DNA of 64,000 nucleotides from NCBI GenBank assembly GCA_039000515.1, contig JBCFYV010000012.1, positions 6,158,826 to 6,222,825 on the forward strand. Direction: 5' to 3'. The notes beneath the pieces were generated by a model. That model was given only the letters and a program-made list of their open reading frames with translations. It did not search any database and had not been told where the DNA came from. How positions within the stretch are numbered: position 1 is the stretch's first letter; the number at the start of each line of letters is the position of its first letter. This DNA comes from Timema cristinae (Eukaryota > Arthropoda > Insecta > Phasmatodea > Timematidae). This document shows, in pieces, positions 22,305 through 33,380 of the stretch. The translations under genes were made by a program, and so were the position numbers.

Positions 22305-24109
22305 GCTGCATTGTGGGGTACAAGACTAAGAAAGTATTGTACATAGGAGTTAAAAACAAATATTGTACATTTTGTGACCGGCGCTGAAAGAAGAAAAAAA
22401 ACCTCAAAAGCATACTTGTTTCAAAAATTGGGGAGAGGATCAAAGCTCGTCAAGTATGGGAAGCAGCTATTATTGTCGAGGCCTTTTGCAAGAGCGAAGA
22501 AATGTACGGCCTACGATACAGCACTCTCATTGCTGATGGTGACAGTAGCGTAATACAAGCGGCTTCTTGAGGCTCGTCCATATAGAAATTTGACGGTACA
22601 AAAATTGGAGTGCCGTAATCATCTTCTCCGAACTACTCTAATAAGTTGAAAGATTTGTGGAAAAACGGTAAGAATGGACCATTTTATCTCCGACAAAAAA
22701 TCAGTTCCAAAAGTATGCAGCTACGTGGGGCAGTGGTGAAAGCTGCAAAATTTAGAATGAATGAGGTGGGACAGTTGCACGAGCGCATTGATAAATTAAA
22801 AGATGACATTTTGAATAGTCCAAATCATATATTCGGAGACCACCAACATTGTGCTCCTTATTTTTGCACAGGACTAAAAGAAAATGAGAAAAATCTTATT
22901 CCAGAGCTTCAAGAAAGTGGTATTTTACAAAAGCTGAAATCTATAGCTCAAACACTTACCATTCACTGTCGCAGCCTGCTGTATAATGTAGACAACAACT
23001 GTGTTGAGCACTACAATGCTGCCATTGTAAAAAAAACTGGTGGAAAACGCATCAATTTCACACAAAGAGGATCCTATCAAGCGCGATGTGCTGCTGCTGT
23101 AGTAAGCTACAATTCTGGCGCTCTCCATTACAAACTACACAAAAAATTGTATGGATCAAGCCCGGGAAAATTCACAAAGTTGGAAGAAGCACGTAAGCGT
23201 CGAAAAATATGTCTCGCCCGAAGAAAGCGAGAAGATTCGCATCACTCAAAGCCCACCCGGTCAAGTAAACCATTCTTCCCCATTCCCCATCCAAAAAAGA
23301 AAATGGATGCTGACTATGGCCCAAACTCTCAACGCCCAGATTTGCCAGAAAAAGATTTTATATTATTTAAAAAAGAGTTGCAAACTAGCCTCCAACATTC
23401 CGAAGAAGAATTTCAAAACCTTGAACGTCAAACCATAAATCAGAGTGAATCTGGACAATGGTTAGAAGAAAGGAGGAAACGTTTAACAGCGTCTAATTTT
23501 GGACAAGTTTGTTGCAAGCTCCCATCAACTGGTTGTGAAAATTTGGTCAAACAAATATTATATTCTGATCTCCAACACCTAAGCTCGTTGTCTTACGGAA
23601 AAGCAAATGAAGAACGTGCCATAGCGAGGTTGGAAGAAACTTTGAAAATCAGGGTTGAACGCTGTGGTTTCTTTGTTGACCGTGATTTGACATTCCTCGG
23701 CGCTACACCAGATGGCCTAATCGACAATGATGGCATAGTAGAGGTAAAATGTCCATCATCAGCTGAACAGATGAGTCCCGAGTCAGCCATTTTGCAACGA
23801 AAGGTGACATTCTGGAAACTTAACAAGTATAGAAAGATCGATGGAATAAACAAGCGTCATAAGTACTATTATCAAGTCCAAGGTCAGCTCCATGTAACAC
23901 GTCGGTTGTACTGCATATTTGCTATATGGACACCAGTTATGCCATACATACAATATGAAAGAATCGAACGTGATGACCTTTTTTGGGAAATGGAAATGGT
24001 GACTAAGCTTTCCTCATTTTATTTTGATTGTTTATTGCCTGAACTAGTAGACCCACGCCATCCACGTTCAATGCCTATCCGCAATCCGGATTATATTAGG
24101 CAGAGGTAA
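22305..24109 (+). pseudogene. Mutator-like transposase C-terminus + YqaJ nuclease, exon 2 (right copy)
   Basis: Begins after the acceptor TTCAG at 22304 and continues the exon 1 protein. Homology first passes through single-base indels (near 22311, 22381, 22456, 22552 and 22629), then is open without a break from about 22619 to the stop at 24107-24109, roughly 490 codons. In order: the IADGDS motif (second likely catalytic aspartate, about 22531), a transposase C-terminal part with NNCVEHYNAA (likely catalytic glutamate, about 22996), a basic linker, and a YqaJ/lambda-exonuclease-type domain with GATPDGL (23699), EVKCP (about 23741) and YYYQVQGQL (about 23863). Those three match the nuclease core of that family (D, ExK, QxxxL). 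Known YqaJ-type enzymes degrade DNA ends; the role in this transposon is inferred. The small indels make it a pseudogene unless they are assembly errors. Confidence 0.85.
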
Positions 24110-25564
24110 CTAAAAAAAGAAGTCAATTACAACCTAAAGCAAGGAAAATGTTGAGAATGGCTGAAGTTGGTAATTCTGGTTGAGGTTGGTAGTTCTGGCT
24201 GAGGTGATTTAAGCTGTGTACTAAATAAAAATAAAAAATGTTTTAGTCATCGACATCAATAAATACAACAGGGTTGCTGTATTTTGTTTTGTGCTAATAA
24301 AGCATTGAAATGAATAGTGTGAATATTAAGAATTATTCAGCTATTATTTTGAACTATGTATGTATTTACAGTGAAATAACATTGAATTATTGACCAATAT
24401 TGAACAAGATGTCATTAATTAATGATGATAGTAATAAACTATTTTTAAGTGTTTTGAAAGCGTTATCAATGATGGTATAGCAACTTTTCTAAATAGAGTT
24501 GTTTCTCAATGAACGCATGATTGTATAAAATAACATGGCTTTACAAAACTGTGGGCCATTTGATGTTCTATTGCAAATATTGGAGAGTTGGAGAGTTATA
24601 GTACATATTTTTCTTTATATTTTAACTTCGAAATTAGTTGGAACAAGTTTCATATCAGATTTGTGTGTGTGTGTATAATTATTCAATATTTATTGAGTAT
24701 CATTGAGTGTATATATGTAAATATTATTAGTGGTATATAAATATTTCCCCAACTTTGCCATTTATTTGATAATAATACTAGCTATATTGAAATATTGTAG
24801 CATTACAATTCATAATTGTTAAAATATAGGTAAATTTATCTTTTCAGCAAATGTATATGTAATGAGTAATGACATGTGATGCGCATGTGTGTGTGCCTAG
24901 TGAAAGTAATACTGTTGTGTGTGTGGGATTGAGGAGAGTTAATAGTCAAATTAATGTTGCCACACACGTACACTTAAGTTGTCTGTTGTACGAGTAGTAT
25001 AAATTGCTTGTTCGTTATAAATAAACTGTATAGATTGCTTGTTCTTTATACTTTAACAATAATAGTAATGTAATGAGTGCAATAACGACTGCACTTCTAT
25101 ATTTTTTAATTGAAATAATAGTATGTGTTTAATTTAGTGTTGTGTATTGTTAATAGAGATAATGAAACATTTATTATAGTGTACATATATTACAATAACT
25201 TTCAGGATTTAAGTATTTTTATTGTTTTGTTTTAACATATTTTAGGTATTTTAAGATAAAAGGAATGCATTTCTTTTCACAACAGGTGGTTGTATGAAAT
25301 AATATATATTGAATATTACTCGCATTGCCTTCCAGTTGTGTTACCAAAGGGTTTTTTTTAAGAGAGGAAATCCTTAGGATAAGTAGGATATGTCATAGTA
25401 ATAAAAAAGGTAATATTAGTTAGTCATATTTATGCTATAAAATTAACAAAAGTTGTTTTTAATTCAAATGTTAAGGGTTTTGTTTCACTTCTTAGAGCTA
25501 CTAGCCAAACTAGATGAAACGTTTCTAAAATATTTTGAAACATAGACATAGTCGTCGCTTGTCA

Positions 25565-25566
<2 letters not shown>

Positions 25567-25641
<75 letters not shown>

Positions 25642-25645
25642 ACAC
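25567..25645. repeat. (CA)n microsatellite
   Basis: About 80 bp of nearly perfect CA dinucleotides with a single TACA interruption near the end. Confidence 0.97.
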
Positions 25646-25729
25646 CATTTTAAACCTCGAATTTATGTTTGATCTTTGCGGTTTATGTGACCTCGAAAAC
25701 TAAATGGTGTATTTTTTTTCTTCTATCTG

Positions 25730-26017
25730 GTGACCTGGTGGTCTAGGGGTAAGGTGTCAGACTTCTATGCTGACGGCCGGGGTTCAATCCTCGGTCCCGG
25801 CAAAGATTTATCTGATTACCAAACCCTTCCTTCACCTCTGACAAGACATCTTGTGAATGTGGGGAATGCCAGGCCACCACCGTGGTTCGGATTCCACGTT
25901 AAACTGTAGGTCCTTCATTTCATCTCACAATCATCCTACCATTACACATTAGCGTAAGTGCGTATAACCCGAATGGGTAGTAAGACGCGGTGCTAATAAT
26001 AATAATAATAATAATAA
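25730..26017 (+). mobile_element. tRNA-derived SINE, family A, complete, with target duplication
   Basis: Head GTGACCTGGTGGTCTAGGGG (A box) and GGGGTTCAATCCTCGG (B box) resemble a tRNA. The body of about 170 bp is followed by the tail CCCGAATGGGTAGTAAGACG, CGGTGCTAATAAT and (AAT)n. It is bounded by perfect 12-bp copies of TTCTTCTATCTG at 25718-25729 and 26018-26029. It is nearly identical to the copy at 36839-37112, so the family was recently active. It postdates the inverted duplication. Confidence 0.93.
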
Positions 26018-26029
26018 TTCTTCTATCTG

Positions 26030-26215
26030 ACCCCTTGCCTGTCTATGTCTCTGGGGCTCAAACGAAAACCATTTGATGGATTTCTTTCAAACTTGAATAT
26101 ATATATATATATATATATATTATGGTAACACCTTGAGGAGTTTGATTTCTTTTAAACTCAAATATTTAGATATTAAATTATGGTAATACCTTGAGTTATT
26201 TTTAAGCCCCCAAAT
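26030..26215 (+). repeat. Interspersed repeat fragment with (AT)n
   Basis: Includes GATGGATTTCTTTCAAACTT, then (AT)n at 26098-26120, then TTATGGTAACACCTTGAGG. A related segment at 57565-57640 has GATGGATTTAGTTCAAACTT. The parent element is unidentified. Confidence 0.5.
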
Positions 26216-26593
26216 TAGATTAGTTTACTGACAAATGATTTATGAGAATACATTTTTTGTATAGTTTTAAATATTTTGTTTAAACTTGATATTTGGGGAG
26301 TGTTTTGCATGATAAATAAAATTGCAGGCATATACTTGTTTCCTAGGGAGAAAGGGCATATGTGTTTACTAGCTATTAGTAGTAGCCTATAGTAAATAAT
26401 TCCTGGGAAACATATTTATTGGGCCACTAATATTAGATAGATCTAGCCCCAAATTACTAAAACAATTAAAGTATAAAAATAATCTAAACCTAACTCAAAC
26501 CACTAATTGCATTACTTTATGTGATGGTTATGTTACGATTGTTTATGTTTGACATACATCTAGAGAGCTAAGTATATCCAAAGTATTTGGGAA

Positions 26594-26611
26594 GGGGGGG
26601 GGGGGGGGGGG
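26594..26611. repeat. G18 homopolymer
   Basis: A run of 18 G in the right arm; the left-arm counterpart (about 10715-10737) is a mixed C-rich tract. The length is prone to assembly error. Confidence 0.9.
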
Positions 26612-28016
26612 CGGAGGGTAGATACTCCACAAACTTGCAGTATAAAATAAGTTTAAATAAAGTATGATTTTTAAGTATTAATAGAGGCGCTTAAAAATTA
26701 GTATTGTCCATAAGAACGAATATTTTGATATTTTCAAAGACATTTTTGCAAATTATATAAGTTATAGGACTCTAAATTAAAAATGAAAATGTGATTTAGG
26801 TCAGAAAAATCTAAGAATCATGTGTCCTAAAACACATTTTAAAAAAAATTGTTTTAAATCCATTTCTTGCTATCAATTTTAGTCACAGTTTCTGTGAAAC
26901 CGGGCCACAATGTACCAAGTATGAAAGAATGTATTATCATATCCAAAGGACATTCAGAATACTCAAGTTTAGCCTTTCAAGTTATAGTCATAAAATTATT
27001 GATCTTTATTTGTTGCTCTTATTAACTGAATAAACAATATCAAAAACTTTAACATTTTCTTACATATTTAATGTGGCTGATACAAAACTTTGTTTCATTA
27101 AATTTTAAACTAAATTTGGTTCATCAATAGTGATATTTTGGTATGTTTAGGAGTTCGTAGAAAAAAGCTACTAGTTTATAGGACCAAACTATTTGTTTAA
27201 ACATGTTTGTGTGCAATGAATATTAAAATGTAACCATTAGATTTTATGGATATTTTGAGTTTAAAAAGGCTCAAAATATTGAGTGTAAGATTGGAAAAAA
27301 AACAACAACAACAACAATAAGGTTGTTGATTCCATTTAACGGATTTTACTTTTGGTAAAGTATCAAACTGGACAATAAACATGTCAAAGTGAACCTGGCA
27401 CTTTAAATTAAACAAAATAGAAATGTATATTTTTAATCAATTTATTATAAGTAATAAGCTACTTTAATAGTGTATTTAAAATTATTTGTACTACCTAAAC
27501 AAACATGTGTGTTTGTGGCTAGTTTTGGATAAATTATTTAAAATATAGCTAAATTTATCAAATAAAAATGTATTATTCATGTTTGTTACATTACATTCTA
27601 AATTAATAAATGCTTCACTAGTTCCGTAACCACTCCAAAATTGTTTTTATTTTTTTATACCTACCTATTGTCCTTACATTATTTTAAATATGGATTACAT
27701 TTGGAAAAATTTATATGAATGAATATCTAATATAAATATTACTCTTTTCTTTTACGGAAGTTAACAATAGGTAAAATTACTATCCTCAAGAAAAGGAAAG
27801 AGATTTCAGGTATTTCCATGAAACTAATAAGCTGTAGCTCAATGCCAAAGTTCGACATCCCCACCCAACGCATTATCTCTCTCTCTACTCAGTTGTACAC
27901 AACCCTTTATGAAGAGGGGGGAGGGAGGATGGCTGAGAGCTTTCAAGGCAGAAACTACCTATCCACCAGTTACAAGTTGCCTTTAAATCTGAAGGTCATT
28001 TCAATGTTATTTCCAA

Positions 28017-28034
28017 GTAAACCTCATTCTTAAG
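28017..28034. repeat. Terminal inverted repeat, right outer end
   Basis: GTAAACCTCATTCTTAAG, the exact complement of the left outer end. The next base (28035) already differs from the left flank. Confidence 0.75.
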
Positions 28035-28440
28035 GAAAAGAATGGGTTGAATAACAAAGTTGTAATCAAGAGATTTCCAATAAGCTTAAATGTAAAATCT
28101 GGCAACACCGCACACCCTTAAATCTAACGATGCGTATTCCTCACTCATTCAAACTTTTTCCTTAACTTTTAGCTATATTGTTACGCTAGTTTATTACTTT
28201 CATTTACCGTGACATATCACTTTATGCATAGAAAATGTTATAGATATAATTTATCGACACTGTTCAAAACCTCGAATATTAAAAAAACATGATTATATGA
28301 TGTATTATGTACAATGTAAATGGGACCTGTCATCGCCGTCTTCCACCAGAGCTTTTGAAATGGCTGTTACTAAAAATGCCAAGAAAGGGATGGTCAATCC
28401 ACGACAAATGTATGATTGGATGAATTGAGGTTTTCCCTGT
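28035..28440. other. Intergenic, nothing recognised
   Basis: Non-repetitive AT-rich sequence directly outside the inverted repeat. No coding or RNA signature. Confidence 0.45.
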
Positions 28441-28560
28441 AACAGTGATGAATTGAAGGCCGGGGAACTGGATGGGTTGTCTGATCTAGAGTTATATTAG
28501 TCTATAAGTCGTGTGGTGATAGACCGAGGTGATCCAGGAAATGATATATAACATGATATT
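28441..28560 (+). mobile_element. SINE family C, 3' part
   Basis: CAGTGATGAATTGAAGGCCG, GGGAACTGGATGGGTTGTCT and TAGTCTATAAGTCGTGTGGT match the body of the family C copy at 45883-46116 read on its own strand. The head is missing or unrecognisable. Confidence 0.55.
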
Positions 28561-29109
28561 GAGGAGGCTCTCTATTTGAAGCAGAGACCGTGTTCTGCGC
28601 TGTGTATTGCGTGTTATGGTTTGTCCACCCCCTTCTTCCTACCCTTGTATTCTGAAGCAAAGAGGAGGGTAGAAGAACAGGGCGGTGACAGTGTTACATG
28701 AATTACGACTCAGACAACTATGTCAGAAGGTACAGTTCTCGCCGACACTAGACAGTGAAATATTAGCCATGTCGACAATATTGGTCAGGGAGATATTAGT
28801 CTGGGCCACGGTACTCACTGCTTGTTAAGTAAGTAGACTTGTCATACAAAGTTTCCTCAAATGTATATCAATATATGGTTCATATGGAATCAATAAGCGT
28901 TTTAATATATTTATTTTTCAATTACAATATATCACGCACGAGACTAACTGGAATGGTTGAGTATTAGAGCAATATATCTCAGCTAGCGACGTTCCAGTTT
29001 CAATCCCTGACTTTATGTTACCAAAAAATGTATTTATTTATAACACCAAATTTTCTATGGAACAATCAATGACATGGTTTCAATTGAGGAACAAATTTAT
29101 TAACTAAAA
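28561..29109. other. Intergenic with a possible tRNA-like remnant
   Basis: Mostly featureless. Around 28965-29020 an A-box-like stretch and CCAGTTTCAATCCCTG (B-box-like) suggest another SINE head in plus orientation, at low confidence. Confidence 0.35.
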
Positions 29110-29430
29110 CTAGTAATGGTCTAGTTTCATGTAACGATCAGATAATAAGTTTGAAACTCTTAACGGTCTAGTTTCCTGTAACGATTAGATAATAAGTTTG
29201 AAACTCTTAACGGTCTAGTTTCCTGTAACGATCAGAAAATACAAAACCTAAAATCATTATTGGTCTAGTTTCATGTAACGATTATATATTTGGCTTAAGG
29301 ACACTAACGTCTTAGTTTTATAGAACTATGAAATATTTAGCTTAAAACTATTAACAGTCTAGTTTAATGTAACTATCAGCTAGCTTGCTTAGAACCATTA
29401 AGTTCTAGTTTCATGTAACGATCAAGTTGA
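29110..29430. repeat. Diverged 47-50 bp minisatellite, about 7 copies
   Basis: The unit contains GGTCTAGTTTCATGTAACGA followed by TCAGATAATA and AGTTTGAAACTCTTAAC. The first two spacings are exactly 47 bp (29118, 29165, 29212); later units are longer and more diverged. Confidence 0.85.
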
Positions 29431-30189
29431 TATTTAAACATTTTCTAAAGAAATACTTCATCTCATAGCTTTCATCAAGGTTGAATGTGCAATAGAGTCG
29501 TAAAATGCAAGTAGGTTTTATTACTACCTGTTTTTGTTATATAATTGACAACATGCCTTCTTTATGTACACCTACCTACGCAATTAGAAACCTGTCATAG
29601 CTCACAGTATGATGGTGCTAAATATTATTATTATTACATAGCTCTCTTTGGGTGCCTCACTAGCTGAAGAGGCCCACGGTTGCTGTCTAAATTGTTATTA
29701 TTTGATCACTGTTTGGGAATTAAGTGTTCATCAGCACAAGTCATTAGTGAATAGTCAGAAAATGGTCGAATATAATTGATACCATAGTTAATAATACAAT
29801 AGGCCTACAGTCTTGCAAAACATTGTTTCAATGGGATTAGTAAAAGAACTGTGGCTAAACCACTTTCAAAGCAGATTTGGGAAAATAGATACTCAATACA
29901 TGGTTAAAATTAAGACTTTTGTAGCTTAGTTGAAATAGATAAGTGTATTTATCAAACTGTAGTTTTATGTTACATTAAACAGTTTCTAAGCTGTACGCTC
30001 GGATATTTTCTTATTTATAAATGTGCGGTCATTTTCCCACTAAAATCTAACAAAATATTTACATTGTTCTTATATTAAAAAAAATTGTACACCCGACATA
30101 CAAATCAGAAATCCTGATTGTGAATCAAACCCTTTGAACTATGATTTCCAGGATCAGAATCGGAACGTAATAAATACCTTATTATTTAC
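29431..30189. other. Intergenic, nothing recognised
   Basis: AT-rich, with a short (ATT)n near 29625. No coding signature on either strand. Confidence 0.45.
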
Positions 30190-30870
30190 TGTATGGCATT
30201 GGGAACGCTAAGGTTTATTTGCACATTTAGTACCCTGAACAAGGTTCTAGAATCTTCAATTCACGCTGCATGTCCTATCCACAATAGTTTGTGAGATTTG
30301 ATTATCCTAAAAATGTTTTGTGATGAGTACAGGGTATGCAGCTCATCATTATGTAACATCCACACACCAGTAGCCACGTCTCTTTTGGACCAAATATCTT
30401 CCTGAACACCTTATTTTCGAATACTAAATTTGTTTTCGTCATGTAAGGTAGGATACCATGTTTCACACCCATAGAGAACCACCGATTAAAATATTGTTTT
30501 GTTTATTCTGAGTTTTGAATTTCTTGAAAGCAGGCGAGATGTCAACAACCTACTGACCTAGTAATAGCATGCATTTCCCGAATGTATTCTTTTTATAATT
30601 TCCAATCTAATATCGTGATAGCTAGCTAAAATAATTGTTCCTAGATATGTAAACTCATTAACCTTGTTAAATGATATGTGGTCGCTCGAGGTAGCCACTG
30701 AATTATCTGGGTGATCTGTGTGTTCATGTAACATGGTAACGTGGTCTTTTCAGCGTTCACTTCTAAACCTATTTCCTTACCAGCCTAATATAATTTCTGA
30801 ATTTCTTGCAACAGCCTCCTTACTCGTACCCAACCAAGCTCAATGATCCTATTTAGTTGTTTCTAAATTA
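30190..30870 (-). pseudogene. Non-LTR retrotransposon reverse-transcriptase C-terminal relic
   Basis: Not visible as a long open frame. Translating the minus strand piecewise gives, in order from about 30700 downwards, the motifs NEFTYLGT, IHSGNACYY, LYGCETW, LHNDELHTLYSS and LLWIGHA. These are typical of the region after the palm in a widespread arthropod LINE reverse transcriptase (the usual pattern being F.YLGT, SGNACYY, LYGCETW and WAGH). Frameshifts and stops separate the pieces, so it is dead. I do not assign a clade with certainty. No endonuclease domain or 3' tail was found next to it. Confidence 0.75.
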
Positions 30871-31424
30871 TAGCCTCCAAAACTAATCGTAAGCTTGTTT
30901 ATTTAGTGTTACAACGCGCCACGCTTACAAATAATGTAATCCAAATACAAATCAATACAGAACATATATATGATTATAGCCGCACATTTCTTCACGTGCA
31001 AAATATAAAAATTAAATAGCATAATTTAAATAGATTTTTAAACTATACTATTTCCATCACAAATTATTAATTTTATGTAGGATTAATATATTATTTTCAA
31101 ATAATATGATCGAATGGAAACATTTTATGGAAAATTCTGTATGATATTTTAGAAACATATTTTGATAAAGTTATGGAAATGTATTATTCTGATAGGAACA
31201 AGTTTGTAAGGATAAGATGATGATGATGATGATGATAAATAATAATAATTATTATTATTATGTCTTGTTTTATCCGAACGGTTACTAGCACGCAGTATTT
31301 AAAAATAATCGTACATCCTTTCCATGGAGGCTCTTTTCATGTCCCTATGAGATGATGATAGTAGTAAATATGACTAGATAAAGCCATTAAAGATCTTAAC
31401 CTAACTTAAACCTAATTAACCAAA
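30871..31424. other. Intergenic, short GAT/AAT microsatellites
   Basis: AT-rich; (GAT)n then (AAT)n/(ATT)n at 31215-31261. A possible worn SINE tail (ATCCGAACGGTTACTAGCAC) follows at about 31272. Confidence 0.4.
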
Positions 31425-31553
31425 CCCTGGGGACCCTGGGTATTATTCCTTCCCCTTTCGAGAAAAGTCCCCAGTACAAGCCGGGTATCAATCCCGGAAT
31501 TTCTATGACAGCAGTCAGGGGCTCTGACCACTATACTACGAGGCTGGTTTGGA
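31425..31553 (-). mobile_element. SINE with tRNA-Asp/Glu-like head
   Basis: On the minus strand the head reads CCTCGTAGTATAGTGGTCAG (A box) with GGGATTGATACCC (B box). This is close to arthropod tRNA-Asp, but without a proper acceptor-stem pairing, so it is not a working tRNA gene. The downstream body is short and its end unclear. Confidence 0.6.
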
Positions 31554-33380
31554 TTATGATCAATACACAACATAAACATTTTAGACGTGAATAAGAAAAC
31601 AAACAAAATAATTCTAAAACTCTTGACTTGACTCTTAGTGAAATCAAGAAGACCATAGTCCAAAAATCTAAGTTTTGGTTTTTCATTCAAGATCGATGTT
31701 CTCAAATATCCTATGAGTGAGTGCACCTATAGTGTTTAGTGTTATTAAAACTCTGTATTGCCATTTTTCTGTATAGTGGTGGTTTAATCGAGGCAATGGG
31801 TTAAGAATAATTAAGAATTTTAATTTTAATATTATTAACTGGTATTAATTGGAGGTAAAACACAGCATGGTGTGTCGAGCGTAAAGGTTGTACTATTGAA
31901 CCCGAATGATCCGGTCAACTAGATCACAGTTAAGCATATTACTGCTAGCCTTAATCTTCCAATCACACATATATTGGCAAATTTTGGTATGAAGAACAGT
32001 ATCTCGTAGCTACTAGAGTCACTAAAACAATTGTAATATTCATCAAGTCATGCTATTTGCAGATGCCACTTTTGGACACTATCCATACTTATAAAATAAA
32101 ACAACTTATCTTGTAAAATATTACCAATGTTGCCAGCAAAGAGATATGTTTGAATTTTCTAAACTATTCTTCCAACCAAAATCAACTACTCGTAGGGAAA
32201 CCATTTATGATCTAAAATTAACAAACTTTTACTATAAAATAAACATTTTTTGGGGCCTTATTTATATTTTAATCCTTGTATACATTATTATTACTGAATT
32301 TATTGAAGTTTTAATGTTGTATTAGTAAAACCTCTATCCCTTTCGATAAATACAATAAGGTTGTTTTTATTAAATTAGAATGAAGGAAGTTACCCATGCA
32401 TGTTAGTGAAATAAAAAGTTGACCAATAGAATAAAAATGCCCCCTTCCCCTTTATAATTAAAAAATAATAATCTAAACCCCCATAGAACCTATTTAAATG
32501 GACACACATCACGTTATTTACTATGGCAGTGGCAATTCTGGAGCGTCTAAATGTCTAACACAGTCCACAATTATTTTTTAATCTTCTTTTGAGAGTGATC
32601 CTGTTAAAAATGACTTTTATTTGTTTGAGAAAAGATATATCTGTTTATAACGTTTAACACTGGCCTCGGAATGAATCATTTCGCTTGAAGCATGGCCAGA
32701 AATGAGATAGCATCATTTCTTCATATTTCATTTTCCACTTAATTTAATTTGATTCAGATATCAGGACTTGTCCTGTGGATAGCCATCACGTATCATTTTG
32801 TAATACACATGAATTAAAATAAATGTTAAGGTTTTTTTTATCCTTAATAGACACATTTAAGTGTAAGCCATATTTTAAAATAACAAACCACTTATTAACT
32901 AACGTGATACTACCAAACGTCTGCAACTCTGCCATGCGCTCCAATACACGGCCCCTTAATTAGGAACTTAAATACAAGACGTTGCACGAACCATAACACT
33001 AATCAAAATTCTTCACTTGACCACAGAGAATTTGGGGGCAGTTTGATATATATTTTTTAATTTCAGCATAAGTATTTCTCAATTTTGTTCATTTAAAAAA
33101 TAATGAATGGTTTAACTGGTATTTGTTATAAACATATTTTTCTAATTAAGAGTCTCGGCTATCAGGCCATGATGTGACGTCCAGTTTAAGCTGCAGTACT
33201 TACCTAAGGTGCAATCATTATTAAGTTCTACTTTCACGTATTGGTACGGCCAGTCATGTGATCTGTGGATGTTGCTTTTGTTAGATAATGTTAATAACCA
33301 TACAATCAAATTAGTAATATAGTAAATTGTTATCATTGTTGATTGTAAAAAAATGGGCCTATGTTAGTATTTTCTATAGG
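31554..33380. other. Intergenic, nothing recognised
   Basis: A long AT-rich stretch. Short frames at 31412-31726 and 33142-33336 (-) have no recognisable domain. No tandem array or terminal repeats seen. Confidence 0.45.

Larger units (their letters stand above)
24213..26350. other. Right-arm-specific block
   Basis: About 2.1 kb with no counterpart in the left arm, where sequence equivalent to 24210 runs directly on to that equivalent to about 26350. It is AT-rich and non-coding, and holds an (AC)n tract, a young SINE with target duplication, an (AT)n tract and part of a repeat also seen at 57565-57640. It could be inserted DNA on the right or a deletion on the left. Confidence 0.75.
9243..28034. 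repeat. 18.8 kb inverted repeat, no spacer
   Basis: The sequence 9243-17127 is the reverse complement of 17128-28034 apart from substitutions and indels. The arms meet at the perfect palindrome GCTCCTTCTTAAGAAGGAGC (17118-17137). Homology stops abruptly at both outer ends, at CTTAAG (9243) and its complement (28034). Arm lengths are 7885 and 10907 bp. The right arm is longer mainly because of a roughly 2.1 kb block (24213-26350) and about 0.65 kb of exon 1 and intron sequence missing from the left arm. By eye the aligned parts are mid-90s percent identical, so this is not a perfect hairpin-read artefact. It is interpreted as two head-to-head transposon copies. Confidence 0.95.
17125..28034 (+). 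mobile_element. MULE-type DNA transposon, right copy
   Basis: Right half of the pair, bounded by CTTAAGAAGGAGCTTTAC (17125-17142) and the complement of CTTAAGAATGAGGTTTAC (28017-28034). In order: terminal repeat, about 0.6 kb of 5' sequence, exon 1 (17758-18510), a 3.8 kb intron with old SINE insertions, exon 2 (22305-24109), and about 3.9 kb of 3' sequence. The 3' part includes a 2.1 kb block absent from the left copy. It is internally broken by short indels at the start of exon 2, so probably inactive. Mutator-like elements usually make 8-9 bp target duplications; I found none flanking the pair. Confidence 0.8.

Noticed and set aside
9243..28034. Inverted repeat as a sequencing hairpin artefact (read continuing on the other strand)
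   Set aside because: The arms differ by substitutions, kilobase indels and arm-specific SINEs, and have matching terminal repeats. An artefact would give near-identical arms.
31425..31553. tRNA-Asp gene on the minus strand
   Set aside because: A and B boxes are good, but acceptor-stem pairing is lacking and the sequence continues as a SINE body.
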